A DNA stretch of 40,786 nt from Nostocaceae cyanobacterium (lineage in GTDB: Bacteria > Cyanobacteriota > Cyanobacteriia > Cyanobacteriales > Nostocaceae): the NCBI GenBank assembly GCA_030065825.1, contig JASJCY010000054.1, forward strand, positions 1 through 40,786. The letters are read 5' to 3'. This document shows, piece after piece, positions 25,337-34,557 of the stretch (the stretch's first letter is position 1; the number at the start of each line of letters is the position of its first letter). Under the pieces are notes generated by a model that saw only the letters and a list, made by a program, of their open reading frames with translations, ran no database searches and was not told where the DNA came from. The translations under genes and the position numbers were made by a program.

Positions 25337-28039
25337 TTAGTTCGGTGAGGGCATATTTTTAACAATTCCTTGCGGGAATTCCCCCAGTTCGGTGAAACGC
25401 AACTGGGGGCTAGAAACTAGGGATATTTGACTAGAACTGCAGTGAGGTGTTTTCAGCCAAGGGTTTTGAACTGTGGCTACAGGCACATTAGCGGTAAGGG
25501 TAACTTTGCCATCAGAACCAATTATCCACCCTTGAGCTTCAATCAAGGGTGTTTTATGAGCAATTGTAGGCGGAATCTGGGATTGCTGGGTTTTGAGTGT
25601 GAGACTTGATGCAGTTTCCGTGATTTCTCTTGTGTAATTTTCTTGCCCCAAATCTACCAGCACCGTATCGCTTCCTATGGTAGCTGAGGGAATGGGAGGC
25701 AAACCACCACGACCGACTAGGGAAAATTTATTTTTGTTACTAGGATCACAACCAGAACCAATCAGACTGGAAACATCAACGACATCTTGTTCCATGTCAA
25801 CTAAACCGGAGTTTGGGTCAACCTCTGGGCTGTTGAGTTCTACAATACCATCGAACTGGGCACCCAACTCAGAAGTGGCAGTGATATCGCTGTCTGGTGT
25901 CAGTAGATTGCGGACTTGTGTACCAAAGATGGCTTGGGCAGAAATGCTGACTCGACCCCCAAAGCCTTGTTGAGCATTAGCCATAATATCACTATTTTCC
26001 AATGCCGCTAAAGTGTCTGTAATGATATTAATGTTACCGCCATTAGAACTATTGCGGGCATTGGTGCTAATTGCACTCCCCTGTCGCAATTGTAAATTTT
26101 GGGATTGGATGTTTATATTGCCCTTGTCTCCAGCATTAGTATTGGCAGTAATTGTGCCTTGATTCTCTAGCAAAATAAAAGGGGAGTTAATATTAATATT
26201 CCCTGCTGCACCTGTACCTCCTGAACCCCGAAGATTTTCTGGGTCAGTGCTAGGAAAGTTACTGGCGTTGATAGTTGCTCCATTACGGATAATTAATTTA
26301 TTAGCTATGACATTTAAATCCCCACCTTGACCATCTTCTTTGATAGCATTGGCAAATAAACCACTTTTACCACCAACATTACCAAATTCTTGAAAACCAA
26401 CCAATTCCAGTAAATTCGACCTAATTTCCATATTTCCGGCTTTTCCCGACCCTGATGTGCTAGCAGCTATTTGAGCAGCATTAGAAAGCTTTAAAGTCTG
26501 GGTTTCAATAATTAAATTTCCTCCAATACCAGTACCAGCACCTAACTGAGTGGCTAATGGTTCTGGGATGGGCAGTTTTCTTACTGAAGTGGAGATCAGA
26601 CTGGAACCAAATTTTGTTGCACCTGTCACTTCTACATTTTCAGCCTTGATTCTTAATTCACCCGCACTTCCAAAGCCAAAGGTACTGGCAAATATTTGAG
26701 CCCCATCAGTTACTCGTAAGTTACTTGTTGTAATAGTCAAATTACCACCACTACCTCTTGCTCCAGGAGCAACTGGGGCAAACAAACCACTTGGTCCTAG
26801 TGACGATATGCCAATTACTTGAATATCCTCAGCTTTCACTTTTAATGCACCAGCATTCCCCAAGCCAAAAGTCCCACTGGATATTTGACCTCCATGGGTA
26901 ACCAGCAAGCCGTTGCTATGAACAACTAAATCGCCACCATTTCCAGTTGCTCCCGATGCCACATCCGCCAATAAGCTGCTAAAAATCGGACTAGTTGATG
27001 AAGTTCCACTGATTTGCAATAACTCCGTAGCTGTGACATTTAATTTACCTCCAGACCCATTTCCCACAGTGTCTGTAAAAATCACTGAGCCATCTTTAAG
27101 GGTTACATTTCTACCCCGTACCTGAATACTACCCCCACTGTTACCGCTGGTATTTACAGAAGCAGCATTGATCAGGTCAATGTCACCGTAATTAATTCCT
27201 GGTGTGGGTTGTAGTTGTAGCTTTCCATTGTTATTAACTAATGAAACCTCACCTTGATTAACTGACCATAATTCCACCCTTCCTTGAGGGACAGTCACAT
27301 TTCCCCCATTTAAGACCACATTACCACCAATCAGGGCTAAAGTTTGACCTTTTGGTGTTTGATACTGGAGTCCCTGGGGACGGTTACTGCTATTGAGGGA
27401 AAAATTTGGATTGAGTTCCAAATTGTTGCCAGAACCGTTAACACTAATTGTACTGTGAGGATTCGCACCAAATTGCAATCCAAGGGGGACGCTAATAGTC
27501 AGAATCGGATCGGCTGGGTTTGTGGCGCTAAATTCTTTACCATCCAAAAATTTAATGCTATCGGCTGTAGAACCAATAAATGAACCACCAATATCTAATT
27601 TGGCATTTTCACCAAAAATGATTCCACGAGGATTAAGGATAAAAAGATTTGCATTACCTCTATTGTCTATAGAACCATTGATCAGAGTTTGAATAGTACC
27701 GTCAATATGAGAAGGAGATCCACCTGTTACCCGATTAATAATATTTTCAATCCCCGAATCGTGAACAAAGCGGACTGTATCACCAGATTGAATCGAAAAA
27801 TCTTGAAAACTGTGGAAAAGATTAATAGCGTTGTTAGGTCTGGCACCACCTGTAATTTTATATACTCTATTATTTATATTGTTTAATTTATTAATGTTAG
27901 TGGGTAAAGTGCCATCGACATTAATCTGGGTTTGAGCCAATGTCGGTAAAGGTGTTTTGATAAATAACGCAAAGCCAAGGAGACAAAGGATTTTTTGTCG
28001 ATTCAGCAGTAAATTGAGGAGAGTGGTAGAATAGCACAT
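25337..28039 (-). CDS. Filamentous-haemagglutinin-type exoprotein (TpsA, two-partner secretion)
   Basis: A 900-residue secreted protein. A signal peptide (about 1-35, ending TLAQ) is followed by the TPS domain (about 36-280): GTLPTNINKLNN, FHSFQDFSIQSGDTVRFVHD, IINRVTGGSPSHIDGTIQ and NANLFILNPRGIIFGENAKL, the diagnostic NPxGIxFG motif. The rest is a long Gly/Ser/Asn-rich beta-helix with repeats of the LKVKAEDIQVIG type. The C-terminal part ends in a Cys-containing segment typical of cyanobacterial members. It needs an outer-membrane TpsB partner, and none is in the window. AAAGGAGAAA precedes the ATG. Confidence 0.95.
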   Translation of the reverse strand: MCYSTTLLNLLLNRQKILCLLGFALFIKTPLPTLAQTQINVDGTLPTNINKLNNINNRVYKITGGARPNNAINLFHSFQDFSIQSGDTVRFVHDSGIENIINRVTGGSPSHIDGTIQTLINGSIDNRGNANLFILNPRGIIFGENAKLDIGGSFIGSTADSIKFLDGKEFSATNPADPILTISVPLGLQFGANPHSTISVNGSGNNLELNPNFSLNSSNRPQGLQYQTPKGQTLALIGGNVVLNGGNVTVPQGRVELWSVNQGEVSLVNNNGKLQLQPTPGINYGDIDLINAASVNTSGNSGGSIQVRGRNVTLKDGSVIFTDTVGNGSGGKLNVTATELLQISGTSSTSPIFSSLLADVASGATGNGGDLVVHSNGLLVTHGGQISSGTFGLGNAGALKVKAEDIQVIGISSLGPSGLFAPVAPGARGSGGNLTITTSNLRVTDGAQIFASTFGFGSAGELRIKAENVEVTGATKFGSSLISTSVRKLPIPEPLATQLGAGTGIGGNLIIETQTLKLSNAAQIAASTSGSGKAGNMEIRSNLLELVGFQEFGNVGGKSGLFANAIKEDGQGGDLNVIANKLIIRNGATINASNFPSTDPENLRGSGGTGAAGNININSPFILLENQGTITANTNAGDKGNINIQSQNLQLRQGSAISTNARNSSNGGNINIITDTLAALENSDIMANAQQGFGGRVSISAQAIFGTQVRNLLTPDSDITATSELGAQFDGIVELNSPEVDPNSGLVDMEQDVVDVSSLIGSGCDPSNKNKFSLVGRGGLPPIPSATIGSDTVLVDLGQENYTREITETASSLTLKTQQSQIPPTIAHKTPLIEAQGWIIGSDGKVTLTANVPVATVQNPWLKTPHCSSSQISLVSSPQLRFTELGEFPQGIVKNMPSPN

Positions 28040-28148
28040 TTTCTCCTTTACCTAGGGGGATTTGTTTATAATTACTTATATTTTATTCTCCATAGCCTGG
28101 AGTAATAATAGTATAAATACTTGCAATTTATGTTTTTTAGTTAACAGC

Positions 28149-29603
28149 CTATTGTTTAGTGTGCTTTTTGAGAAAAGAGCAAATGCCCACCAAACCTAAC
28201 CCCAGCAGTCCAATAGCACAAGAGGATTCCGGGACTGATTGAGATTCAGAAGTGTTGGACATATTCACTGTTTGCCAGGATAGATTCTGCCAAAACCCTG
28301 CTTCGCTAAATTGTTCTTGCTGTTGCCAAAAGCCTTCCCAACCCCACCAGAAACCTTCCCAACCCCACCAAAAGCCTTCCCAACCCCAGTTGTAGGTTTG
28401 ACTGTTAAGGACCATTTCGTTTAACAACTCTCCCCGGTCGTCTAAATTATTATTGTTCTCATCTATCCAAAATGGTGTCACAGTGGGGTTTGCTTCCATC
28501 TCCTCCATTACCTGATTATATATGGTTGCGAGGTCATTTCCCCCTTGTTGCAGATCCCAGCCAAGTACATCTATTGCCAGTTTGTCAAGATCCGTGATTT
28601 GCCGTCTCTGTCCTGTACCAAGGATTGGATCCATAATGCCCAAATGGTTGCCCTGTTGTTGCCAGTGACTCGCTTGATATCCGTCACCCCCTAAATTCGT
28701 ATCCTCTCCGGAAGCGAAGTCAGCCAGGTTAGTGATACCACCATCAATGGAGAAGAAAGGATTCCCACCACTGGAAATGTCCATTAGGCTTTCATTTTCC
28801 TCCCCATTACGGCGGAACATATCCAGCAAGGTTATAGAATCTATATTGTCTGTTAAATATAAATAATCCATCCAGTTAGCCCCTTGAAGCCCCCTGAGAG
28901 TATCTATCCAGTTGGGGTTATCAACTCCACTCACAAAGCCGAGGGTGTGACCAATTTCGTGTACTGCCACGCTGAAAAAGTCCAACGTAGCATCTGGAAC
29001 ATTGTTAAGAGGATCATAATTCCAGCTAACAGACTCATTAGTTAAGTCACTCATCAGAATGTAGCCATCTAGCTTACTATCATTGCCATCAATAATCCCC
29101 AATGCCTTAGCACTAGCGCGGGTAAGATTTAAGGTTTGATTGAAAACCAAGTTATTATTGACACTCAAGCCAAATCTTGTTCCTGTTATCCCAGTATACA
29201 AATTATCGAAAGCAATTTGATCTTCTATTGAAGTGATGTCTGCACTGTAATGCTGCCGAAATGTTTGATATTCTTGCTGTGTTAAAATCCCTGGAAGCGC
29301 ACCACCAATGACATTTTCAGGTAACATATTTGTCGTTTCAACAAATATATTAATAGTGACATCATCAGCGAGATAATTTGCCCAATAACGCCCCGCCATT
29401 TCAAAACCAATCTTCTGTTCTAGGGTAGTTCCGGGAGCATATTTAAAGTTAAATTGTACTGCCTGCACTGGGGCAGTAACACTAATAGTTGCAGCACAAG
29501 CAATTACTAACTGAACTTTTAATTGACGTTGAAAATTATTAAATCCGTTATGATAACGAGTTATGCTTTGTTTAACTTGATGCAACTTTTGATTCCAGTT
29601 CAT
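28149..29603 (-). CDS. Exported zinc-metalloprotease-like protein with a PEP-CTERM-type anchor
   Basis: About 484 residues. A signal region (about 25-50, ending PVQA) is followed by a catalytic domain with AVHEIGHTLGFVSGVDNP: the HExxHxxG zinc motif is present, but the usual third ligand position holds Ser, so Asp three residues on or another residue must serve. A tandem repeat (WGWEGFW three times, coded at 28326-28388) lies near residue 420. The C-terminus has VPESSCAIGLLGLGLVGICS then Lys-rich KKHTKQ, a PEP-CTERM-like sorting signal with a Ser in place of the second Pro. The frame extends upstream to 29714, but those codons lie in a MITE; MNWNQKL at 29603 is preferred. It resembles the NF038122 group as recalled. 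Confidence 0.85.
   Translation of the reverse strand: MNWNQKLHQVKQSITRYHNGFNNFQRQLKVQLVIACAATISVTAPVQAVQFNFKYAPGTTLEQKIGFEMAGRYWANYLADDVTINIFVETTNMLPENVIGGALPGILTQQEYQTFRQHYSADITSIEDQIAFDNLYTGITGTRFGLSVNNNLVFNQTLNLTRASAKALGIIDGNDSKLDGYILMSDLTNESVSWNYDPLNNVPDATLDFFSVAVHEIGHTLGFVSGVDNPNWIDTLRGLQGANWMDYLYLTDNIDSITLLDMFRRNGEENESLMDISSGGNPFFSIDGGITNLADFASGEDTNLGGDGYQASHWQQQGNHLGIMDPILGTGQRRQITDLDKLAIDVLGWDLQQGGNDLATIYNQVMEEMEANPTVTPFWIDENNNNLDDRGELLNEMVLNSQTYNWGWEGFWWGWEGFWWGWEGFWQQQEQFSEAGFWQNLSWQTVNMSNTSESQSVPESSCAIGLLGLGLVGICSFLKKHTKQ
28326..28388 (-). repeat. Three 21-bp tandem repeats coding WGWEGFW
   Basis: The three units 28326-28346, 28347-28367 and 28368-28388 are 21 bp each; the outer two are identical and the middle one has two changes. 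They give three heptads of alternating Trp/Gly plus Glu and Phe within the metalloprotease. Confidence 0.9.
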
Positions 29604-29652
29604 AGTTAGTGACACCTGATTAATTAGATATAAATTGCGCCATTGCAGCAAA

Positions 29653-29860
29653 TATAGCGCTTTTCGGTTGAGTGTAGACGCAAAGCGGCTTCTCGTAGAG
29701 TGGTACACAATCAAACCTCACCCCGTCCGACCGACTCCCCTCTCCTACCCTACCCTTCGGGAACACCTGCGGTGAACGGGAAGCCACTCCGTGTCTATAG
29801 TAAGGAGAGGGGAAGGGGGTGAGGTTCCGACTGTATTGCACCCAACTGCAAACCGCTATA
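29653..29860. mobile_element. TATAGCG-family MITE, long-core copy
   Basis: The ends are TATAGCGCTTTTCGGTTGAG and, reversed, TATAGCGGTTTGCAGTTGGG. Between the arms AACCTCACCCCGTCCG and GGGGGTGAGGTT lies a core with a partial hairpin around CCCTTCGGGAACACC. The gap 29861-30838 has the next three elements and no supported gene. Confidence 0.8.
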
Positions 29861-30190
29861 ATTCATGCCAAATCAGGCTTACCTTCCAATTAATGCCTAC
29901 ATAAAATTTTTATATAGATGGTAGCTAATAGCCGATATTATAGCTTGGCAAGAGATATTTATAAATTCATCTAATAACTATATTAATGACAAGATTTCAG
30001 TGATGCATCCGCATTTCAAGGGAAAAATATATGAATATTCTTTGAAGACAAAAGCTCAGTTTATAAATAATTTTCAAATGTAAATTTATTCAATTTGATA
30101 TCATGAATATTGTTTGAAGTAAAAACATTAATGTGTAGAGGATGATTAAAGATAAATTACTTCAATTGCAGATTATTAAGATTTCTAAAA

Positions 30191-30256
30191 GAAACCGGGT
30201 TTCTATAGGTAGAGAATCGAGAATTTGATTATCTATGCCAAAAGAACCCGGTTTCT
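30191..30256. repeat. Inverted repeat of the AAACCGGGTTTCT family
   Basis: GAAACCGGGTTTCT faces AGAACCCGGTTTCT across about 38 bp. It is a sibling of 5457-5525 and 11525-11593. Confidence 0.65.
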
Positions 30257-30295
30257 GGACTCTCACCATATTTATATTTACTCCTAAAAAACACT

Positions 30296-30424
30296 CTTAA
30301 CAGGGAACAGGGAACATGGAATAGGTTAAGAGGTTAAGAGGGTAACAGGGAACAGGTTAAGAGGGTAACAGGGAACAGGTTAAGAGGGTAACAGGGAACA
30401 GGGAACAGGTTAAGAGGGTAAGAT
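30296..30424. repeat. Minisatellite of about 23-bp units
   Basis: The unit GGGTAACAGGGAACAGGTTA plus AGA is repeated about four times, with the half-unit ACAGGGA also duplicated internally. The flanks show shorter, degenerate versions. Confidence 0.85.
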
Positions 30425-30550
30425 GTTTCATTTGTTGTTAACGCGGAAATTGCGGTAGTCGGAGGCTCATATCTTGCACCATTCAAGGACAAGACTAAAA
30501 AAAGCTCGGCAGCGCGTTGGTGAGGCAGTGCGGTCTTTTTGGTTTCCAAA

Positions 30551-30650
30551 ATAGACCTAGACGTGAAAATTAAATATGGGTCAGCTATAACCCTTGTTCC
30601 AGACGTAAAATTTTACGTCTGGAACATTCTTTTCCACCAGATGTCTAATG
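30551..30650. mobile_element. MITE-like element with a palindromic core (copy 2)
   Basis: The flanks ATAGACCTAG, AAATTAAATATG, CATTCTTTT and ACCAGATGTCTAAT match 15467-15563, but the perfect palindrome between them (30595-30626, arms TGTTCCAGACGTAAAA) differs in sequence. Both arms have changed together. Confidence 0.75.
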
Positions 30651-30838
30651 AGCAACTGCCGTGCCCCTTTCAGGGGAGCTAACGCTAACGCGCAGCGTCT
30701 GGGAAGGAGATAAGGGTTCCCCGAGTCAAAGCGACTGCCGGGGTTTCTAAACGAAAAATTAAGGTTTTGAGACTGAGAGATTTGCACTCTTACCCGGTTT
30801 TGGAACCTTGGTGCAAGATGTGTATTTATAAACATCCT

Positions 30839-31546
30839 CTAAATAACACGTCCATAGCGTGCTGTGAAATTATTACTTGGATTTGCTTTATTACTCAGCC
30901 AAACCCACATTTGATCACCGAGGGAAAAATGCCACCATTCCCTAGGATTGCGCTGAAATCCAGCTTTAAGCATCACATCATGCAGCAGCAAACGGTGAGT
31001 ATGATACTGTTGTGCTTCTGGGTGGTTACTAGTGCCATAGTAATCGGGAAGCGATCGCGCAGACATTTCATCAATAGGGGAACCCATATTCACAACCCTC
31101 CCCTGATCATCTACTAGCGTGACATCCACAGCAGCACCAGTACTATGGGGTGGAGGAGTTTTTTCATCCAGACTGGGTAAAGCCCAAATATCATATACTG
31201 CTTGCCAAATTTCTTGCTGTTGTGTTTCGGATAACTCTGTTTTTGTAAGTCCCCGTGATTGCAATGCCTGGTTAAAGCTGTAATCTACCATAAACTGCTG
31301 CACAGCTACGGGACGATAAGCATCAAAAATTTGGATGTACCAATTAGGATATAACTGTTGCAAGTAATTTTGTGCCGTTATTAAACTGTTAACAACACTT
31401 TGACGGAGAAAATAAGGAGAATATTTGCCATAAGGTGCCCCTAATTTTTCATAGGGATGAGGAGATTCTACAGCAAACTTTTCTAGGGGAATTTCTACTA
31501 GAGGTTCCCCACACTCGATAATTGGGATATTGTAATAAGGTCTCAT
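30839..31546 (-). CDS. ddpX: D-alanyl-D-alanine dipeptidase (VanX/DdpX family)
   Basis: About 235 residues. The zinc site is visible as HSTGAAVDVTLVD (SxGxxxD with His and Asp ligands) and EWWHFSLGD (catalytic Glu and third ligand His). The Arg in DAYRPVAVQQ matches the transition-state Arg of the family. These enzymes hydrolyse D-Ala-D-Ala; in non-resistant bacteria they are thought to recycle or digest cell-wall dipeptide. There is no signal peptide, so it is likely cytoplasmic. MRPYYNIPI at 31546 is preferred over the start at 31579. The TAG stop lies in a remnant of the AGAGGATGTTT MITE end, so the last residues may not be original. Confidence 0.92.
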   Translation of the reverse strand: MRPYYNIPIIECGEPLVEIPLEKFAVESPHPYEKLGAPYGKYSPYFLRQSVVNSLITAQNYLQQLYPNWYIQIFDAYRPVAVQQFMVDYSFNQALQSRGLTKTELSETQQQEIWQAVYDIWALPSLDEKTPPPHSTGAAVDVTLVDDQGRVVNMGSPIDEMSARSLPDYYGTSNHPEAQQYHTHRLLLHDVMLKAGFQRNPREWWHFSLGDQMWVWLSNKANPSNNFTARYGRVI

Positions 31547-31607
31547 GTTTGTGATACATATAAGATTAGAGACTTCCAAATAAAAAATATCCTAAAATTT
31601 GAGAATA

Positions 31608-31705
31608 TAGAATTAGGCATATTTAATTTCCACGCTTATGACTAATGATTTTTAGCCATCTCACGGGATGTAGAAACGTAACAATGCTACATCTCTAGGA
31701 ACATG
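31608..31705. repeat. Degenerate inverted copy of the 15467-type element
   Basis: CATATTTAATTTCCACG is the reverse complement of the 15467 flank, and GATGTAGAAACGTAACAATG looks like a damaged palindrome arm facing CTACATCTCTAGG. The core no longer pairs fully. Confidence 0.45.
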
Positions 31706-31712
31706 GGTATTA

Positions 31713-31873
31713 ATAAGCGCTTTTCACGCTTGTGGAATACACTCAGAACCTCACCCCTCTCCTACCCTTACAGGTATGATGCCATAAGGAGAGGGGAAGG
31801 GGTGAGGTAAAATTTGTGTACCACCAGTAGGGAGGTAACCCTGTGCGTCTACACTCAACCCAAAACCGCTATA
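31713..31873. mobile_element. TATAGCG-family MITE, diverged copy
   Basis: The left end is AATAAGCGCTTTTCACGCTT with a decayed TATAG. The right end reversed is TATAGCGGTTTTGGGTTGAG. The core has ACCTCACCCCTCTCC facing GGAGAGGGGAAGGGGTGAGG. Confidence 0.75.
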
Positions 31874-32028
31874 AATGATTGGTTTATTTCTGCCAACCTG
31901 TACTAAGTTCTGTGAAGTTATGATTTATGATTTATTAAGTTAGGAGTTAAGATTTGTGAATTGTGAGTGTTACAGTCATAGTTCATAATTCCTAACTCCC
32001 AACTTCAAACTTCTAACTTTTGTTGGTG

Positions 32029-33210
32029 ATGCTATACAGACGATTTGGACGCACAGAATTACAAATGCCGGTGTTTTCCTGCGGTGGTATGAGATACCAA
32101 TATAAATGGCAGGATGTACCACAATCGGAAATACCCAGCGACAACCAAGAAAATCTAGAAGCAACTATTCGTAAATCTCTGGAACTAGGAATTAATCATA
32201 TTGAAACTGCCCGTGGTTATGGTAGTTCTGAGATGCAGTTGGGAAGAATTTTGCCCAAGTTTCCCCGGGAACAGTTAATAGTTCAAACCAAAGTCTCTCC
32301 TAAGGCAGATGTGAAGGAATTTCTCCAAGAATTTGAAAAATCCCTGGGCTATCTGTGCTTAGATTATATAGATTTGCTAGGGTTACATGGTATTAATAAT
32401 GCAGAGTTATTAGATTACTGCATCCGTCCTGGTGGTTGTTTAGATGTGGCAAAATCGCTACAAGCACAAGGAAAAGTAAGATTTATTGGCTTTTCCACCC
32501 ATGGAGACACAGAAACGATTATCGAGGTAATTAATACTAATCAATTCGACTATGTAAACCTGCACTGGTACTATATTAACCAGGGAAATTGGGCAGCAAT
32601 TGAAGCTGCAACTCGCCATGATATGGGGGTATTTATTATTAGTCCATCGGATAAAGGGGGTCAACTTTATAACCCACCACCGAAGTTAGTTAATCTTTGT
32701 GCCCCATTGAGTCCAATGGTGTTTAATGATTTGTTTTGTTTGAGTCACTCTCAGGTACATACCCTGAGTTTGGGTGCAGCTAAACCTACAGATTTTGACG
32801 AACATCTTAAAGCTATAGAATTACTAGATGATGCCTCAAAAATTTTGTCTCCGATTTTAACAAGATTAGAGTCAGAAGCTATTAATACTTTGGGAGAAGA
32901 TTGGGCAAAAACCTGGCATATTGGTTTACCTAAGTATAATCAAACTCCGCATAATATTAATATTCCTGTAATTTTGTGGTTGTGGAATCTAGCTAATGCT
33001 TACGATATGTGTGATTATGCCAAAATGCGCTACAATCTCCTGGGCAATGCTAGTCACTGGTTTCCTGGTAATAACGCTGAAAATGTAGAACAATTAGATT
33101 TGCGGCAATATTTGAGTCAAAGTCCCCATGCTGATAAAATTCCCCACATACTCGCACAAGCACATCAAATGTTGAAAGGTGAAGAAGTGCAGCGGTTATC
33201 TCAAAGTTAA
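32029..33210 (+). CDS. Aldo/keto reductase family oxidoreductase
   Basis: About 393 residues. The N-terminal TIM-barrel part starts [20 protein letters not shown]. It has the catalytic-type Asp/Tyr region altered to [19 protein letters not shown], then [12 protein letters not shown] with the active-site His and [13 protein letters not shown]. The region [13 protein letters not shown] is typical of the COG1453-like group. The C-terminal 120 residues form a helical domain, but the four-Cys ferredoxin motif of many members is not visible; only isolated Cys remain. The substrate is unknown. TTG, TTG, GTG and ATG codons follow each other at the start; ATG 32029 fits the family N-terminus. Confidence 0.9.
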   Translation: MLYRRFGRTELQMPVFSCGGMRYQYKWQDVPQSEIPSDNQENLEATIRKSLELGINHIETARGYGSSEMQLGRILPKFPREQLIVQTKVSPKADVKEFLQEFEKSLGYLCLDYIDLLGLHGINNAELLDYCIRPGGCLDVAKSLQAQGKVRFIGFSTHGDTETIIEVINTNQFDYVNLHWYYINQGNWAAIEAATRHDMGVFIISPSDKGGQLYNPPPKLVNLCAPLSPMVFNDLFCLSHSQVHTLSLGAAKPTDFDEHLKAIELLDDASKILSPILTRLESEAINTLGEDWAKTWHIGLPKYNQTPHNINIPVILWLWNLANAYDMCDYAKMRYNLLGNASHWFPGNNAENVEQLDLRQYLSQSPHADKIPHILAQAHQMLKGEEVQRLSQS

Positions 33211-33237
33211 AACTAGTAATTATATCAATCAAAAAAG

Positions 33238-33321
33238 ATGAATACTGTACTCAAATTTATCTACGAATTCTGTGTCTGTGCCGTTTTAGCAATAGTATTA
33301 GCAATATGGATTTTTACCTGA
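33238..33321 (+). CDS. Possible 27-residue membrane peptide
   Basis: ATG at 33238 opens a 27-codon frame whose product is mostly one hydrophobic helix (CVCAVLAIVLAIWIFT) after a short polar start MNTVLKFIYEF. It begins 27 bp after the aldo/keto reductase stop. No ribosome-binding site is evident, and it matches none of the small photosystem subunits I can recall. The only support is the membrane-like composition and position. Confidence 0.35.
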   Translation: MNTVLKFIYEFCVCAVLAIVLAIWIFT

Positions 33322-33363
33322 AGCAAGGGTTAATTAACACTACAAAAGTCAGACCCCAATCTC

Positions 33364-33534
33364 AGAGGATGTTTGTCAAGTCTAAAAGCTTACTTAAAAC
33401 CTCTGTGGGTAAACCTCTCTCCTACTAGTCCAGAGGCTTTGAAACCCCCATTCCCTTGTAGGGAAGGGGGGATAGGGGGGTTAGGTTTCCAGAGTTTTGA
33501 TGTTAAACATAATACTTTTCAAACATCCTCTCAG
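33364..33534. mobile_element. MITE of the AGAGGATGTTTG family, uninterrupted copy
   Basis: The ends are AGAGGATGTTTGTCAAGTC and, reversed, AGAGGATGTTTGAAAAGTAT. It is inverted relative to the copies at 9500 and 23012. The core hairpin CCCCCATTCCC-ttgta-GGGAAGGGGGG is intact, so it serves as the empty-site reference for the two nested insertions. Confidence 0.85.
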
Positions 33535-33584
33535 AAAATGATCACAGTCAATCAAAATGTAATAGATTAGCCAGGGTAACTTTT

Positions 33585-34343
33585 ATGACTTTGAATCGGC
33601 GGCATTTTTTGTTTTTACTCACAGCTAGTGCAAGTGTATTTGCCTTGGATGGATGCGCAACAGCACAAGAAAATCCTCCTAACCCCACTCCTACACCAAC
33701 AACTCCACCAAGTCAACCAGAAGGGGCTATAAAGCTACCTCCTTTACCTTATGCTAAGGATGCCCTGGAACCCCACATAGATGCCAAAACCATGGAGTTT
33801 CACCACGATAAACACCATGCTGCTTATGTGAGGAACTTGAATGCAGCCTTAGACAAACACCCAGAACTAAAAAGTAAAACAGTTGAAGATTTGCTACAAA
33901 AGCTTGACAATGTACCAGCAGATATTCGCACCACTGTACGTAATAATGGTGGTGGTCATGTTAACCACTCCATGTTTTGGAAAATTATGACACCCAATGG
34001 TGGAGGAGAACCAACTGGTGCGATCGCAGATGCTATTCAAGAAAATTTTGGCAGTTTTGCAGAACTCAAAAAGCAGTTTAACCAAGCTGGTGCAAAGCGC
34101 TTTGGTAGCGGTTGGGTTTGGCTGGTACGTACCCAAGATGGCAAGTTAGAGGTCATCAGTACAGCTAACCAAGATAGTCCCTTAAGTCAAGGTAAATATC
34201 CGATAATGGGTAATGATGTTTGGGAACATGCCTATTATCTTAAATACCAAAATCGTCGCAAAGATTATTTAGAAGCTTGGTGGAATGTAGTTAACTGGGA
34301 TGAAATTAATCAGCGCTTTGATGAAGCCAAAAAATTTGCCTAA
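33585..34343 (+). CDS. sodA: Exported (Tat/lipoprotein-type) superoxide dismutase, Mn type
   Basis: 252 residues. The N-terminus has a twin-Arg motif NRRHFLFLL, a hydrophobic core and Cys24 in ALDGC, a possible lipobox. A Pro/Thr linker (about 30-47) precedes the catalytic domain. Metal ligands are visible as His73 in [13 protein letters not shown], His in GHVNHSMFW, and Asp and His in [16 protein letters not shown]. The text matches E. coli MnSOD closely (for example TANQDSPL and IMGNDVWEH) more than FeSOD. It likely protects the periplasm or thylakoid lumen from superoxide. No partner genes adjoin it. Confidence 0.95.
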   Translation: MTLNRRHFLFLLTASASVFALDGCATAQENPPNPTPTPTTPPSQPEGAIKLPPLPYAKDALEPHIDAKTMEFHHDKHHAAYVRNLNAALDKHPELKSKTVEDLLQKLDNVPADIRTTVRNNGGGHVNHSMFWKIMTPNGGGEPTGAIADAIQENFGSFAELKKQFNQAGAKRFGSGWVWLVRTQDGKLEVISTANQDSPLSQGKYPIMGNDVWEHAYYLKYQNRRKDYLEAWWNVVNWDEINQRFDEAKKFA

Positions 34344-34557
34344 GCTATTGAGTATCTATTCAGCTTTTGCAGGATAAAATTACCTGTTCTCTACTCTCAA
34401 AAATTAGCTTTTTGCTGCTTGAGACTAAAGTGATAACGCACTCTACAACTTCCAATTTTTCAAATATACCATATTTAGGGCGCAAGCCGCAGCGCCCCTA
34501 CAAATTTACTGTTGTATTTGGGATAATTTATTTTTTGGTATTCCCTTAACTTAGTAT

